A stretch of DNA of 58,130 nucleotides, from assembly GCA_017466445.1 (NCBI GenBank), contig JAFTUC010000032.1, positions 1 through 58,130 on the forward strand, read 5' to 3'. Position numbers and translations under genes: made by a program. The DNA is from Clostridia bacterium (GTDB lineage Bacteria; Bacillota; Clostridia; Oscillospirales; CAG-272). Under the pieces are notes generated by a model that saw only the letters and a program-made list of their open reading frames with translations, made no database searches and had not been told where the DNA came from. How positions within the stretch are numbered: the first letter of the stretch is position 1; each line of letters opens with the position of its first letter. Positions 22,188-32,500 of this stretch are shown here, in pieces.

Positions 22188-25100
22188 TTATGCTTTAGGG
22201 GTGACCTTGATGAACGAGAATGCATCTATTTCGTAGGTAACTCCGTTTATAACCGTTCTTACTGCGAACGCGTTATAGTTGAGAACGAAGAATACTCCGT
22301 TATCATACTCTACGTATACGATGGTCTCATCATCAATGTTACGGTTGAGCGATTCGCTGAATACAAACTCCTCGTATTTGAAGGGGAGGAGCTCTTCTCC
22401 GAGGTACTCCTCGCCGGCGAGCTCTGCCTCAAGCATTGCCTGCTTGATAAGTGCTGCCTTGTTAAGGTAGGCGTGGAGAGCGCTCTCTCTTGCTTCCTTA
22501 TACTTTGCGAGCTGTGCCTCGTAATTTGCGTTTCTCTCGTTTGTTTCTTCCTCAGTGAGGATTCTGGTTCCGTTTACAAACTTATGGTCTACAACGACGT
22601 TCGTCTGGAGATCTCCAATAGCGCCATTTACGGTATTGTAGGTAGCCACAACGTCCTTGTACCAGTTATTAAAGTCGATCGAATAGTAATCAGAATATTC
22701 GGTATTTTCCTTAAGCTCGGAAGAATTCTGCATTACGAGCACGTAGTAAGGCGATGCGCCGTTCTCGATCATCTTGAGGATCTCACGTGAAATGTCACCC
22801 TTCATATTGGTAGGTGTTCCCGCGATATTCACATATCCGTGAAGAACCATGCCAAGGAAAGGAACAGATGCGCTCGTTCTTACGAAATTACTTCCGTCAA
22901 GTGCGATGTTAAGGATGTGATCCGCATATTTCCAGGAATAAGCGTTTCCGCGATCCACCATTATGCTTCCAAAATCCTTGCTGAGATTTTCGAGGAGATC
23001 AAGCGTGTACTGCTTGCTGTCCTCTCTGTTAAGAGGATTATCCTCATCAAAGTCGGTATTAAGGTCGCTTCCGAGGGTCGATACCGAGATTCCGTTCTTA
23101 CCGAACTTCTTTATTGCCTTTGCGAAGCTTCCGTACATCTTCTCGTAAGCCGCGGGAGTAACGCAGGTAGATCCTACGTACTGGAAGGACTGATAGATGG
23201 ACGTATAAGCTCTCTTACCGGTGAAACGGTCGTCAACCGTCTTTATTGAGTTCTTGGAACGGTTGAAATTGTCAAAGAGTGTATCGGTAGAAACGTTTGC
23301 GAAGTCGAATTCTGGGAAGATCTCGAAAAGACCTTTGGTCTTTTCAGCGTTTTTGATCAGCTCGTTATATCCCTTATTTCCGCCAAGCACCTTCTCGAAC
23401 TTGACCGTGGTAGGTGCCAGAGTGTTCTTCCAGCCACCTTCGGTGAAGCCTGTGAGCTTGAACTTGACGTTTGTGATCTTTGCCTCACCGAGGAGCGAAT
23501 ACATCTTCTCTATGTCCTCAAAGGTAGAGAGAGGAGTATCGACCCAGGTAGGAACGGTCATTACGATCTCGCGAACCTCGATCATACCAAAGGTCTCGAG
23601 ATAGAGCGGGATGTCTTTTTTGGTATCTGTGATCTTGCTTATGATTCCGCTGGATACAAGATAGTCGCGGTAAGCGTCAGCCATTCCAACATAGCTTGCG
23701 GCGTACTTGGAATTTTCGTGGCTGCTGAGCAGGAAGTAACGGATCGTGAAGCGTCCCGTGTACTTTCTGTCGGATGTGATATGGATAGGCTTATCGTTTC
23801 CGCCTACTGCCATTGAGTCACCGAGATAATACTCGTCCGAGCATCTCGGGTAGAAGGTAACGTAGGTCGAGTTGTAGTTATGTCCGATAGTTCCACCGTG
23901 ATCCGAGGTGATCTCGGCAAGCGCTTCTCCTTCGGTGATGACCGCAAGGAATCCGCTGGGCTGAGTGTTACGGATCTCTTCATATTCATAGAAGATCTCG
24001 GTCTTAACAACGGGCGTTCCGTCGGGATAGTACATACGCTGTCCGTTAGCGTCAAGAATGTAGACGGGAACGGGTTCTCCGGTCCACGGGTCGTGTACGA
24101 TATTGCCCTCTGCATCGAGCTCATACACGATCTCTTCCTTCTGAGAAAGAAGCTTTCCGTTTTCTATAGTAGTATTTGCATTGATTATACCGAAAACGGG
24201 TGCGGAGAATACTGCTGCGCTCGGCTTACTGCTGGATGCAAGCTTATGGTAAGCGTAGTCGTCTCCGTAAACCTTACCGGTAAGGCTATACGAACGCTTG
24301 ACCGCGTTTATATCCTTATTCTCTATTATGGTTCCGCTTCCGTCGGGAACGAAGGTGTAACCGTCATCCACGTTTCCGTTGGAGGTTCCCATATAGGGAA
24401 GGAGCTGGAGGCTTACGAGTCTGTAGGTGGACTCGTCGTATCCGATACTGTTTCCGGGGATGGTCGCCGTAAGTCCGTCGTCGTTTATCGAATACTCTAC
24501 CGAAACGTAGAATACCGCGTTACCGCTTGCGGTTACGGGACACTTTGTGATCTCGTGGTCATACTGTACCTGCTCGAAGTTGTAGTGCGGGCAGAATCTC
24601 TTGAGATAACCCTCAAGTCTGTTCTGCTCTGCCTCGGACTCCTCGACCTTGGTATCAAGAACGTAGATGGCCATCTTTTCCTTGCCCTTGCCGCCGATTA
24701 CGTTCTTGGTCGACTCATCGAGACCGATCCCCACCTCTTCGGTATAGTATTCTTCCGTGGTACAGGGATAGGACTCTGCGTATCCCTTAAGAACATCCGG
24801 AGGAAGGCTTGCGTTGGGGTCCTTGAGAGTGTAGAACGACAGGATCTTCTGGTAGATATAGCTCTCGGCTACGGGATCTATAAATGCCATGATCTGCTGC
24901 TCAAATCTTGTAGCCTCGATCCATCTCGGAACGAGCGAACGGGTGGTCTCCTTACCGAGAACGTACTCTACTCTGATACCCGACTTGGTATTCTTTACGG
25001 TGATCTGTCCGTAAGGAGCACTGTGCTTGAACGAGTAGAAGTCTATCGGGTCGCCGCCCTTTTCGATATCTGCATACTTGACAAATACCTGAGAGAGGAA

Positions 25101-25454
25101 TCTTTCCTTGGTAACGTCAGCGGTAAGCGATGCTACGTCGTGGGGGTTAGACAGGAGTATCTCGCCGGTAGAAACGCATTCTACGCCGATCTCTCCCGAG
25201 TACTCGTCAACGTAAAGTCTGTAATCGCCGTTGGGGCTCGACTTTTTATACTGCATCGTTGCGAGCTTTTCTTCCTTGGTTTCATATACCGTTGTGAGAT
25301 ATGTCTTAAGGATCTCCGCGGTGGTCATGAGATTCTTATCGGTCTCAGGAACCTCCTCGGTCTCAGCCGAAACAGGAAGCAAAAAGGCAAACGTTGCGAC
25401 GAGCATAGCGACAAGCGCGATAGTTGCGAATGCTCTTATATTCTTTATATTCAT
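22188..25454 (-). CDS. DUF5696 large secreted protein
   Basis: A 1088-residue extracytoplasmic protein. It has a signal peptide with an AXA-type site (LLPVSAETEE) and no lipobox, no TM at the C-terminus and no sortase motif. The middle carries the DUF5696 hallmark DDGYTFVPDGSGTIIENKD around residues 370-390 and later a region with aromatic and Asp/Glu-rich motifs that resembles a glycoside hydrolase barrel (fold inferred). DUF5696 genes are usually found with carbohydrate ABC genes in Clostridia. The start at 25454 is fixed by AAAGGAGG seven nt upstream. The operon position suggests it processes or presents the ligand at the cell surface; its activity is unknown. Confidence 0.78.
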   Translation of the reverse strand: MNIKNIRAFATIALVAMLVATFAFLLPVSAETEEVPETDKNLMTTAEILKTYLTTVYETKEEKLATMQYKKSSPNGDYRLYVDEYSGEIGVECVSTGEILLSNPHDVASLTADVTKERFLSQVFVKYADIEKGGDPIDFYSFKHSAPYGQITVKNTKSGIRVEYVLGKETTRSLVPRWIEATRFEQQIMAFIDPVAESYIYQKILSFYTLKDPNASLPPDVLKGYAESYPCTTEEYYTEEVGIGLDESTKNVIGGKGKEKMAIYVLDTKVEESEAEQNRLEGYLKRFCPHYNFEQVQYDHEITKCPVTASGNAVFYVSVEYSINDDGLTATIPGNSIGYDESTYRLVSLQLLPYMGTSNGNVDDGYTFVPDGSGTIIENKDINAVKRSYSLTGKVYGDDYAYHKLASSSKPSAAVFSAPVFGIINANTTIENGKLLSQKEEIVYELDAEGNIVHDPWTGEPVPVYILDANGQRMYYPDGTPVVKTEIFYEYEEIRNTQPSGFLAVITEGEALAEITSDHGGTIGHNYNSTYVTFYPRCSDEYYLGDSMAVGGNDKPIHITSDRKYTGRFTIRYFLLSSHENSKYAASYVGMADAYRDYLVSSGIISKITDTKKDIPLYLETFGMIEVREIVMTVPTWVDTPLSTFEDIEKMYSLLGEAKITNVKFKLTGFTEGGWKNTLAPTTVKFEKVLGGNKGYNELIKNAEKTKGLFEIFPEFDFANVSTDTLFDNFNRSKNSIKTVDDRFTGKRAYTSIYQSFQYVGSTCVTPAAYEKMYGSFAKAIKKFGKNGISVSTLGSDLNTDFDEDNPLNREDSKQYTLDLLENLSKDFGSIMVDRGNAYSWKYADHILNIALDGSNFVRTSASVPFLGMVLHGYVNIAGTPTNMKGDISREILKMIENGASPYYVLVMQNSSELKENTEYSDYYSIDFNNWYKDVVATYNTVNGAIGDLQTNVVVDHKFVNGTRILTEEETNERNANYEAQLAKYKEARESALHAYLNKAALIKQAMLEAELAGEEYLGEELLPFKYEEFVFSESLNRNIDDETIVYVEYDNGVFFVLNYNAFAVRTVINGVTYEIDAFSFIKVTPKA

Positions 25455-25471
25455 CTTTTTTCCTCCTTTCA

Positions 25472-27655
25472 TCAGCTACGGAACTGTATTTCTGCGATTA
25501 TATTGTTGATAAAGTTACCCATCTTCACGATAAGTCCGGAGAAGAGCAGGCAAAGGAACATGATAATCGCCATACCGACTATGGTGACTATAACGGTAAG
25601 GAAGTTCTTTCCGAAGGAATAGTCATGCGTTACCAGCGTCGAGCAGAAGAGGAGAAGTCCTACCCAAACGAAGCATATAGATACTATCAGGGTTATGAAC
25701 GATCCCTCGCTTGCCGTTACGCAGTAGGTAAGCAGCGTGGTCGGAATTATTATGAGTACGATAGGTGCAAGCGAATAGCAGCTTGCGATAAAGATATCCT
25801 TAAGGCTTCCTTCGCCGTTGAAGAGGGTCGTGATACACCAGTTACCGAGCGACCACAGTGCGAGCGGCACGAGAAGTCCGAGTATCTGCATTACTACGCT
25901 CGACATTCCGCCCCTCGGGTTGAATACGAACGCCTGACCTACTGCCTGGTAGGTGAATGCGAGGGTTGCGAGACCGAGCCATGCGATAGCTCCTCTCAGC
26001 GAGCCTCTCTTTTCGTGCTTAAGATCCCAGAATCCGTCGAACGGATGGAATATAAGGTGGAATGCGTAGAAGAATTCCTCCTTGAAGGTTCTTCTTCTGC
26101 GTCCCGATACCGCGGCCTTCTTGTTTATCTTCGCAGCCTTCTTAAAGAGCAGCGACAGAAGGAGGATAGCGACTACGGGAACGATTATTACCCAAATTAT
26201 ATTCTTTTCAACAAAATTCTTTCTCCAAAGCTTGAACGCGTTAGAATATCCCTCGGTATCATACGCTACCTTATAATATTCCATTGCCTGAGAGTAGGCA
26301 CCGCTTCTGTAATAAGCATCTCCGAGACCGATATACGCGGCGTCGAAGTTGTTATTCATCTTAAGAACTTCGTTCCAGTCGTGGATCGCAAGCGAATAGA
26401 GACGGTCACGGTCGTGCTCGATAGCCGACATAAGGAGGTCTCCGTATTCGGTACGTCTGTAAACTGTAAAGAACGAGGTCTCAGCGAACGCGAGAACTAC
26501 GATGTTATCGCCCTGATAGGTTATAGAAGCCACCTTATCGATGCTTCCGAGAGTATCACCGGTATCTCCGAATACGTAAAGGAGCTCACCCTGATCGTTA
26601 TAGGTGTAGACCTTACTTCTCTTATCGTCGATTATCGAATAGGTTCCTTCGGGTCCCATCGCGATCGAAACGATACTCGAAACGCCCGATACGGTATTCT
26701 TTCTGGTTGCCGCTCTGGCACCACCCGAGATAGCGACCTCTCCCATGGGAGCAAAGAAGCCGTTACGCTTCATTATATCGTCTCCCGAGGTACTGATCTT
26801 CTTAACGGTAGCGTAGTCAGGGGACTTGCTCTTGAGAGCGCCTTGGACCTGTCCCTCTTCGATAGAGTTAGTGGTCACCCAGAGGAATCCTTCCTCATCG
26901 ATCGTGATATTATTGAATGCGGTAGAAATGATCTTATCACTCTTTGCGATCTGCTCTGCGGTCTGGAATCTTCTCCAGATGATCTGGAAGATACTGTACG
27001 TTGCCTTGGTAGCACCGATATATCCGCAGAATTCTCCGTCGCTGTTGAGCGCCATGACACCCTGGTGAGTAGTGGTCGATACGACGTAGATACGCATCGA
27101 GCTGCTGACCGCGAGAGCCTTGGGAGTGTACGATTCGCCTTCCTCAAAAATATCGGAGGAGGGCTGGTCGATATGTCTGATATAGTTTCCGAATTCATCG
27201 AAAATGACGATTCTCTTATTGCCGGTATCCGCAACGTAGATATATTTGGATTCGATATATCCGTCGTCGCCTACAGGCTCGACTCCTTCCCAAACGAACA
27301 CGCCCTTGCAGGTCAGGAGTGCGTCGCCCGCAACTCCGTTATCGTTATCGAAGGTAGAGATCGTAAACTTAAGCTTGTATTGGTCATCAAGAACGACTAT
27401 TCTTGAATTTTCAGGGTCTGCGATGTAGATGTTACCCGCCTTATCCGTTTTAATATCGGTAGGATACTTAATCGGAGTATCGCCGAGTCCCATATCGCTT
27501 GACGTGATCTGCTTGTATGCCGTATAAGCATCGGGGGAGCGCACCGGTACTCCGTCTATACTGTAGGTATAGGAATCTGCATTTACGCAGAGCGATCCGA
27601 GAAGCATAACAAGGCAACATACGAGCGCGACCACTGATATGATCTTTTTATTCAT
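25472..27655 (-). CDS. NHL beta-propeller / TPR / Yip1 membrane fusion protein
   Basis: A 727-residue fusion. The order is: signal peptide (1-26), NHL-type propeller blades outside the cell (about 60-400; IKYPTDIKTDKAGNIYIADPENSRIVVLDD and YIYVADTGNKRIVIFDEFGN are clear blades), TPR-like helices (about 425-470; AIHDWNEVLKMNNNFDAAYIGLGDAYYRSGAYSQAMEYYKVA), a TM near 485-505, a basic cytosolic stretch, then a Yip1-type domain with five hydrophobic segments (535-715). Yip1 domains occur in membrane-trafficking proteins of eukaryotes; their bacterial role is unknown. Its place between permease and DUF5696 genes suggests an accessory or sensing subunit of the importer. The stop lies 17 nt before the next start. 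Confidence 0.82.
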   Translation of the reverse strand: MNKKIISVVALVCCLVMLLGSLCVNADSYTYSIDGVPVRSPDAYTAYKQITSSDMGLGDTPIKYPTDIKTDKAGNIYIADPENSRIVVLDDQYKLKFTISTFDNDNGVAGDALLTCKGVFVWEGVEPVGDDGYIESKYIYVADTGNKRIVIFDEFGNYIRHIDQPSSDIFEEGESYTPKALAVSSSMRIYVVSTTTHQGVMALNSDGEFCGYIGATKATYSIFQIIWRRFQTAEQIAKSDKIISTAFNNITIDEEGFLWVTTNSIEEGQVQGALKSKSPDYATVKKISTSGDDIMKRNGFFAPMGEVAISGGARAATRKNTVSGVSSIVSIAMGPEGTYSIIDDKRSKVYTYNDQGELLYVFGDTGDTLGSIDKVASITYQGDNIVVLAFAETSFFTVYRRTEYGDLLMSAIEHDRDRLYSLAIHDWNEVLKMNNNFDAAYIGLGDAYYRSGAYSQAMEYYKVAYDTEGYSNAFKLWRKNFVEKNIIWVIIVPVVAILLLSLLFKKAAKINKKAAVSGRRRRTFKEEFFYAFHLIFHPFDGFWDLKHEKRGSLRGAIAWLGLATLAFTYQAVGQAFVFNPRGGMSSVVMQILGLLVPLALWSLGNWCITTLFNGEGSLKDIFIASCYSLAPIVLIIIPTTLLTYCVTASEGSFITLIVSICFVWVGLLLFCSTLVTHDYSFGKNFLTVIVTIVGMAIIMFLCLLFSGLIVKMGNFINNIIAEIQFRS

Positions 27656-27665
27656 AGTTACCTCC

Positions 27666-28547
27666 TTAATCCTTCATTCCCGAAGTACCCATCGTCTCGA
27701 TTATGTTACTCTGAGAGATAACGAATACGAGGATCGGCACTGCCATCATTACGACCGTAGACGCCGCAGCCGCACCCGAACGGGTGATACCGCCCGCAAG
27801 GATCTGGTTGATAGCGTAGTTGAGCGTCTTGAGCTGCTCACTGTAGATATAGATCGTGGAACCGGTGTTCCAGAGATCTTTGAAGGAGTACATGATAAGA
27901 GTCAGCCATGCGGGCTTAACCATCGGCATTGCGATGACCCAGAAGGTCTTGAACTCTTTACATCCGTCGATTCGCGCACTCTCGAGGACTGCGTCCGAAA
28001 CCGAGCTCTCCATGAACTGCTTCATAAGGTAAAGTCCGAGCGAGGATCCCCATGCGGGAACGATTACCGCCCAGATGGTATCGATCATTCCGATATTGGA
28101 CATGATTATAAAGTTTGCAAGCGCACCGACGGTGGTATGGAACATGAGCGAGAGAACGACCGCCTGGAAGAGCACGTTTCTTCCGGGGAATTTGATCTTT
28201 GCGAACACGTAAGCCGCCATCGAAGCGAATATAAGGTGACCGAAGGTACCGCCTACCGATACGAGAACGGTATTGAATATGTATCTTGAGAAGGGTACCC
28301 AGCTCTGACCCATGAGCCTGAACAGGTCGGTGAAGTTCTTAAGGGTCGGATGCATAACGTAGAACTTCGGGGGGAAGTACCAGAGCTCGTCGAGAGGCTT
28401 CAGCGACTGCATCAGCGTATAGAGCATCGGGAGGAACATTATAACTCCCATTATAGACAGGAAGAAGAAGATTCCCGCGTCTCCGCCTCTCGAACGGTTG
28501 AGGACTATCCTATGCTTTCTTACTCTTATTTTCTGTGTTTTAGCCAT
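27666..28547 (-). CDS. Carbohydrate ABC transporter permease (MalG type), pair 1
   Basis: A 293-residue permease with a basic N-terminus (KTQKIRVRKHRIVLNRSRGG) and six TM segments. The EAA loop reads LESARIDGCKEFKTFWVIAMPMVKP. It pairs with 28549, from which it is separated by 1 nt. The NHL/Yip1 gene follows after 10 nt. Confidence 0.88.
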   Translation of the reverse strand: MAKTQKIRVRKHRIVLNRSRGGDAGIFFFLSIMGVIMFLPMLYTLMQSLKPLDELWYFPPKFYVMHPTLKNFTDLFRLMGQSWVPFSRYIFNTVLVSVGGTFGHLIFASMAAYVFAKIKFPGRNVLFQAVVLSLMFHTTVGALANFIIMSNIGMIDTIWAVIVPAWGSSLGLYLMKQFMESSVSDAVLESARIDGCKEFKTFWVIAMPMVKPAWLTLIMYSFKDLWNTGSTIYIYSEQLKTLNYAINQILAGGITRSGAAAASTVVMMAVPILVFVISQSNIIETMGTSGMKD

Positions 28548-28548
28548 A

Positions 28549-29532
28549 TCACTGTCCCACCTTCGATAAGAGTTTTTTGACGAGTCCGTTTGCTCCGATC
28601 ATGACGACGAAGAGTATCGTCGCGATCGCGGAGGCGTAACCGATCTCGAATCGAGCACCACCGTAGTCACCGAGGTGATGCATTATCGTCCATGCGGCGT
28701 AGTCGGTAGACGGGTTTCCGCAGAGGTCGTTAACGACCGCACCGAAGCCGAAGGACTGAGTTATAGCAAGAACCGCACCGAACAGAAGCTGAGGCTTCAT
28801 ATAAGGAAGGGTTATATACCAGAGCTCTTGCCATCTGTTTGAAATTCCGTCAACGGCGCCCGCCTCGTAAAGCGAACGGTCAACGACCTGAAGTCCCGCA
28901 ATGAAGTTGAGGAACGCAGTACCGAGCGACAGCCAAAGGGCGACGACGATACAAAGAGGCATGATATAGTCCGGGTCGGTAAAGAATGCTATCGGCTTCG
29001 TGATCACTCCGAGATCGAGAAGCATACCGTTGACGTATCCGTACGAGTCACTCGAGAAGAGGGTCGCCCAAATGAGGTAGACCGATCCACCGATGTTCGG
29101 AGCGTAGAATATAAGGGTTACTACCGCTCTGAGCTTCGGACCGAGCTCGTTTATGAACCACGCGATACAGAAGGAGAGTATGTAGGATACAGGTCCTATG
29201 ATCGACGCGAATATCAGAGTATTCTTGCACGATGTGATGAAGAGGTCATCTGCAAGGAAGAGTCTGATGTAGTTATCTATACCTACGGGGACCGCAGGCT
29301 CAAGCATGTTAAATTCAAAAAAGCTTAACACCAATGATACCAAAACCGGGACGATGGTGAAAACGAGGAAGACTATATAGTAGGGTGCGAGCATAACGTA
29401 TGCGACCCAATTCTTCTTCATTTCCTTCAAAGTCCATGCCGCCTTCGAAATATCCTTTCGTGCGACCGGCTTTTTAACATCTTCATTGGAGCGTGTCTTT
29501 ACTTTTGCTTTTGCTGACACTGTTTGTTTCAC
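28549..29532 (-). CDS. Carbohydrate ABC transporter permease (MalF type), pair 1
   Basis: A 327-residue permease. After a charged 45-residue cytosolic arm come six TM segments (first VAYVMLAPYYIVFLVFTIVPVLVSLVL). The EAA loop reads YEAGAVDGISNRWQELWYITLPYMKP. It follows the giant binding protein by 36 nt and matches the usual binding protein-MalF-MalG order of a CUT1 importer. Confidence 0.88.
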   Translation of the reverse strand: MKQTVSAKAKVKTRSNEDVKKPVARKDISKAAWTLKEMKKNWVAYVMLAPYYIVFLVFTIVPVLVSLVLSFFEFNMLEPAVPVGIDNYIRLFLADDLFITSCKNTLIFASIIGPVSYILSFCIAWFINELGPKLRAVVTLIFYAPNIGGSVYLIWATLFSSDSYGYVNGMLLDLGVITKPIAFFTDPDYIMPLCIVVALWLSLGTAFLNFIAGLQVVDRSLYEAGAVDGISNRWQELWYITLPYMKPQLLFGAVLAITQSFGFGAVVNDLCGNPSTDYAAWTIMHHLGDYGGARFEIGYASAIATILFVVMIGANGLVKKLLSKVGQ

Positions 29533-29568
29533 TCCTTAAATGTTTTTTTTGACTCTCTCGGTCAGTTC

Positions 29569-32500
29569 TTATTTATCTTTGAAGCTATCGACGAAAGAAA
29601 CTTCGAAGACTGCGAGTCCGAACTCTTTACGTTTTCTCGTGATCTCGGCGTTTATGTCGTAAACGTAGTCACGAAGCGACTGCTCGGGCTCGGAGTTGTT
29701 GTTGTAAACGTCGTTGAATGCGAAGGTGAGGTAACGTCCGATGATATATCCGCCGGGGTACTCCTCGATTCCAACGAGGTTATTGAACTGTTTCATAAGA
29801 TTGTTATATTCGTTGGTCGTCCAGGACAGGGACTGGAGCGCCGCCTTGTTTGCCGTACCGTACTTGTATTCGCTTCCGAAGAGTGCGGTAAGCTCGTTAG
29901 CGTAGTCCGCCTGAGCGTTCTCGGATACGAACCACTTCATGAATTCCCACGAGAAGTTAGTAAGCTTTTCGCTTCTCTTGGAGTCGGCAAGCATGATGAT
30001 AGCCGAGGTTCCGCCGACGGTCACGTTATTGACCGAGGTGGTTCCGTCCTCGTTATAGGTTACCCAACCGGGAAGCGGAACGAATTCCCAAAGTCCCTTG
30101 ATCTCGGTAGCGAACAGACTGAGCTGCGTGTAGGTCTGGTAGCTTACTATTCCGAGCGGGATCTCACCGGTACGGAATCTGTTCGGGAAGTTATAGGACA
30201 TCGGCTGACCGTAGTCGGTAAAGAATGCCATGAGGTACGCAAATGCTTCGAGTGCGGTATCGGACTCGTAGTTGATCCTACGTCCGTCATCAGCGTAGAG
30301 CGAGCCGCCCATCTGATAGAGGAAGAGGTTGTGTCCGCCCATATAAGTGGGTATCGCGATCTGCATGTTATTCTCGGTAAGGGTATCCATAACGGTCATT
30401 ACCTCTTCCCAGGTCTGAGGAACTGCGAGTCCGAGCTCATTGAGCACGTCTGCGCGGTAGAACATCATGGAGAAGTCAAGACCCTCGGGGAGACCGTAAA
30501 CAGTTTCGGAACGGGTTTCCTTGCCTGTCTTTTCATCTATTTTAAGGCTGTAAAGTGTCAGCGGGATCCACGAAGCCTCTGCGAAGTCATCGCGAAGCTC
30601 ATCGAAGCCTTCGAAATCGTTAAGCGGCTGTACCGCGCTTCGTATTGCCCAGTTTATGACGTCTCCGGCACCGTGACCGTGTGATACGTCAGGTCCGACG
30701 CCCGCAAGAACCGACGGGAGCAGCGCTCCTCCGGCAACGAGCTTTAAGTCAACGTTTGCATCGGTATGATTCTTTGCGAAATCGGAGTTGATAAGGCTTC
30801 TGAGAACCTGTGCCTGGTCACGTCCGAGAGTAGTCCACACCTCGATCTTGTTGTTGGGGTCGGAAACTACGGTTGCACCGAGCTGGCTATAGTCCGAAAC
30901 GAAGCTCTTGAAGAACTGGCAGATCTCGAACCAGAGCGATTCCCAGAAATTAGCGTTTGCCTTGGGGAGATTCTTATTTCCCTGAGGCGTTCTTATTACA
31001 ATGTAGTCAACCTCGAGCGGCTGCTTTGCACCGTTCTGGATCCAGGTTCCTATAGAACCGAGGTTTTCCTTAAGGTTGGAAAGGTTTGCCGCGATCTTGC
31101 TCTCGTCGCTTCCCATTCTTTCAAGAAGCTGTGCAACGGTACGGAGAGTTGCGGTATAGGATCCCGCGCTTCCTACCTCGTTCTGGAGCTTATCTGCAAG
31201 ATCGTAAAGCTTCTTCGACTGAACGAGAAGCTCATCCACCTCCTCGGGCATGATGCTGTAAAATCCGTAGTCACGGTATTTATCGGGGTCAGCACCGGTA
31301 ACCATAAGGAACTTGATGTAGATATCGTTTATTGTATTGAGCGAGTCGGTAACGTCGAGAAGCACCTTAGCGATGTCTCCGAGTCCGGCTGCGAACTCGA
31401 TGTAGTTCTCGCCCTTTTCAAGGTAGACCTTATAAGTAATAAGATCTCCCTTCTTATCCTTCTTCGAGCTGTTGATTACCGACGTCTGCCAGGAATCCTT
31501 GAAGTTGAATCTTAAGTAGTTCGCCTCGTCAAAGGGAACCTTGGCGGTCTCGCCGTTCTTTATCATGCTCTGAGTAGCGACTCTGAGTACTCTGGTCGAG
31601 AACGCACCCTCGTTTACCGACTGGCGGAAGCGAAGAACGATCTCGTAGAAGCCGTCCTTCTCAACGTTAACGGTGTAGCGTGCCCACTGGCCTACGCCCT
31701 GCCATTTTTCGCCGCCGTCACCGCCGATGGCGTTGAGGTACTGGATGTACGGAGACTGTGTTTCGGTGACCGCACTTGTTCTGTCTGCAAAAGGATAGAT
31801 AGTATTATCGGATGTAGCGCTCGGATACTCTGCCTGGAGCTTTACAAAGAAGTCGGCAACGTCCTTTGCGCCTTTTTTCTTCCAATATGAAATGTACTCG
31901 TCGTAGCTATCGGTCTCAGCCTCGTAATCGTACGGGAAGAGCTCGATCTCAAGAATGACCATAGCCTCGCGCTGCGCCTCGAACTGCACGGTGTTATTTC
32001 CCGCGGGGAAATAGAACTGAAGAGGCTCGATGTGGTATCCGGAGGAGTCTACGGCAACGTAGGTCATGACCTCGTTTGCCATCTCCTTGGAGGGCTTAGA
32101 CTCGTTTCCGTCAACGTCGTTCGCGAATACGGGGTATTTAGAGAGCTTGCTTGCATTCTTGATCTTTTCGCCGGTCTTTTCGAACGCGAGCTCTCTGTCC
32201 TTTACGGTACGCTTAAGAACGTTTCCGTCCTTGTCAACGTACTGATAAACGACCTTTCCGGCGTCGTTCATGTAACGGTAGATGGTATTTCCGTTTGAAT
32301 CCTTCTGATAGGATTCCTCGTTATCTACCCAGACCTTGCTGAGCGAAAGGAAGCGCGCCTCGTAGAAGGGCACCTTTTCGTTTACGTAGAAGGTACGCTC
32401 GATCGCGGTGGTCTTAGCCTCTTCCTCGTTTATCGGAACGTATTTCACCTTAAGGGCGTACATACCCTCCTTCATCTCTTCGGGAACGTTCCAACCGACT

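Noticed and set aside
20904-22790. 628-codon plus-strand open frame across the permease genes
   Set aside because: It is antisense to two clear permeases and the DUF5696 gene, has no ribosome site, and has the Cys/Tyr/Arg-rich composition typical of reverse-complement frames. The same applies to the long antisense frames at 2071-3618, 23880-25622, 25424-27406 and 40858-42438.
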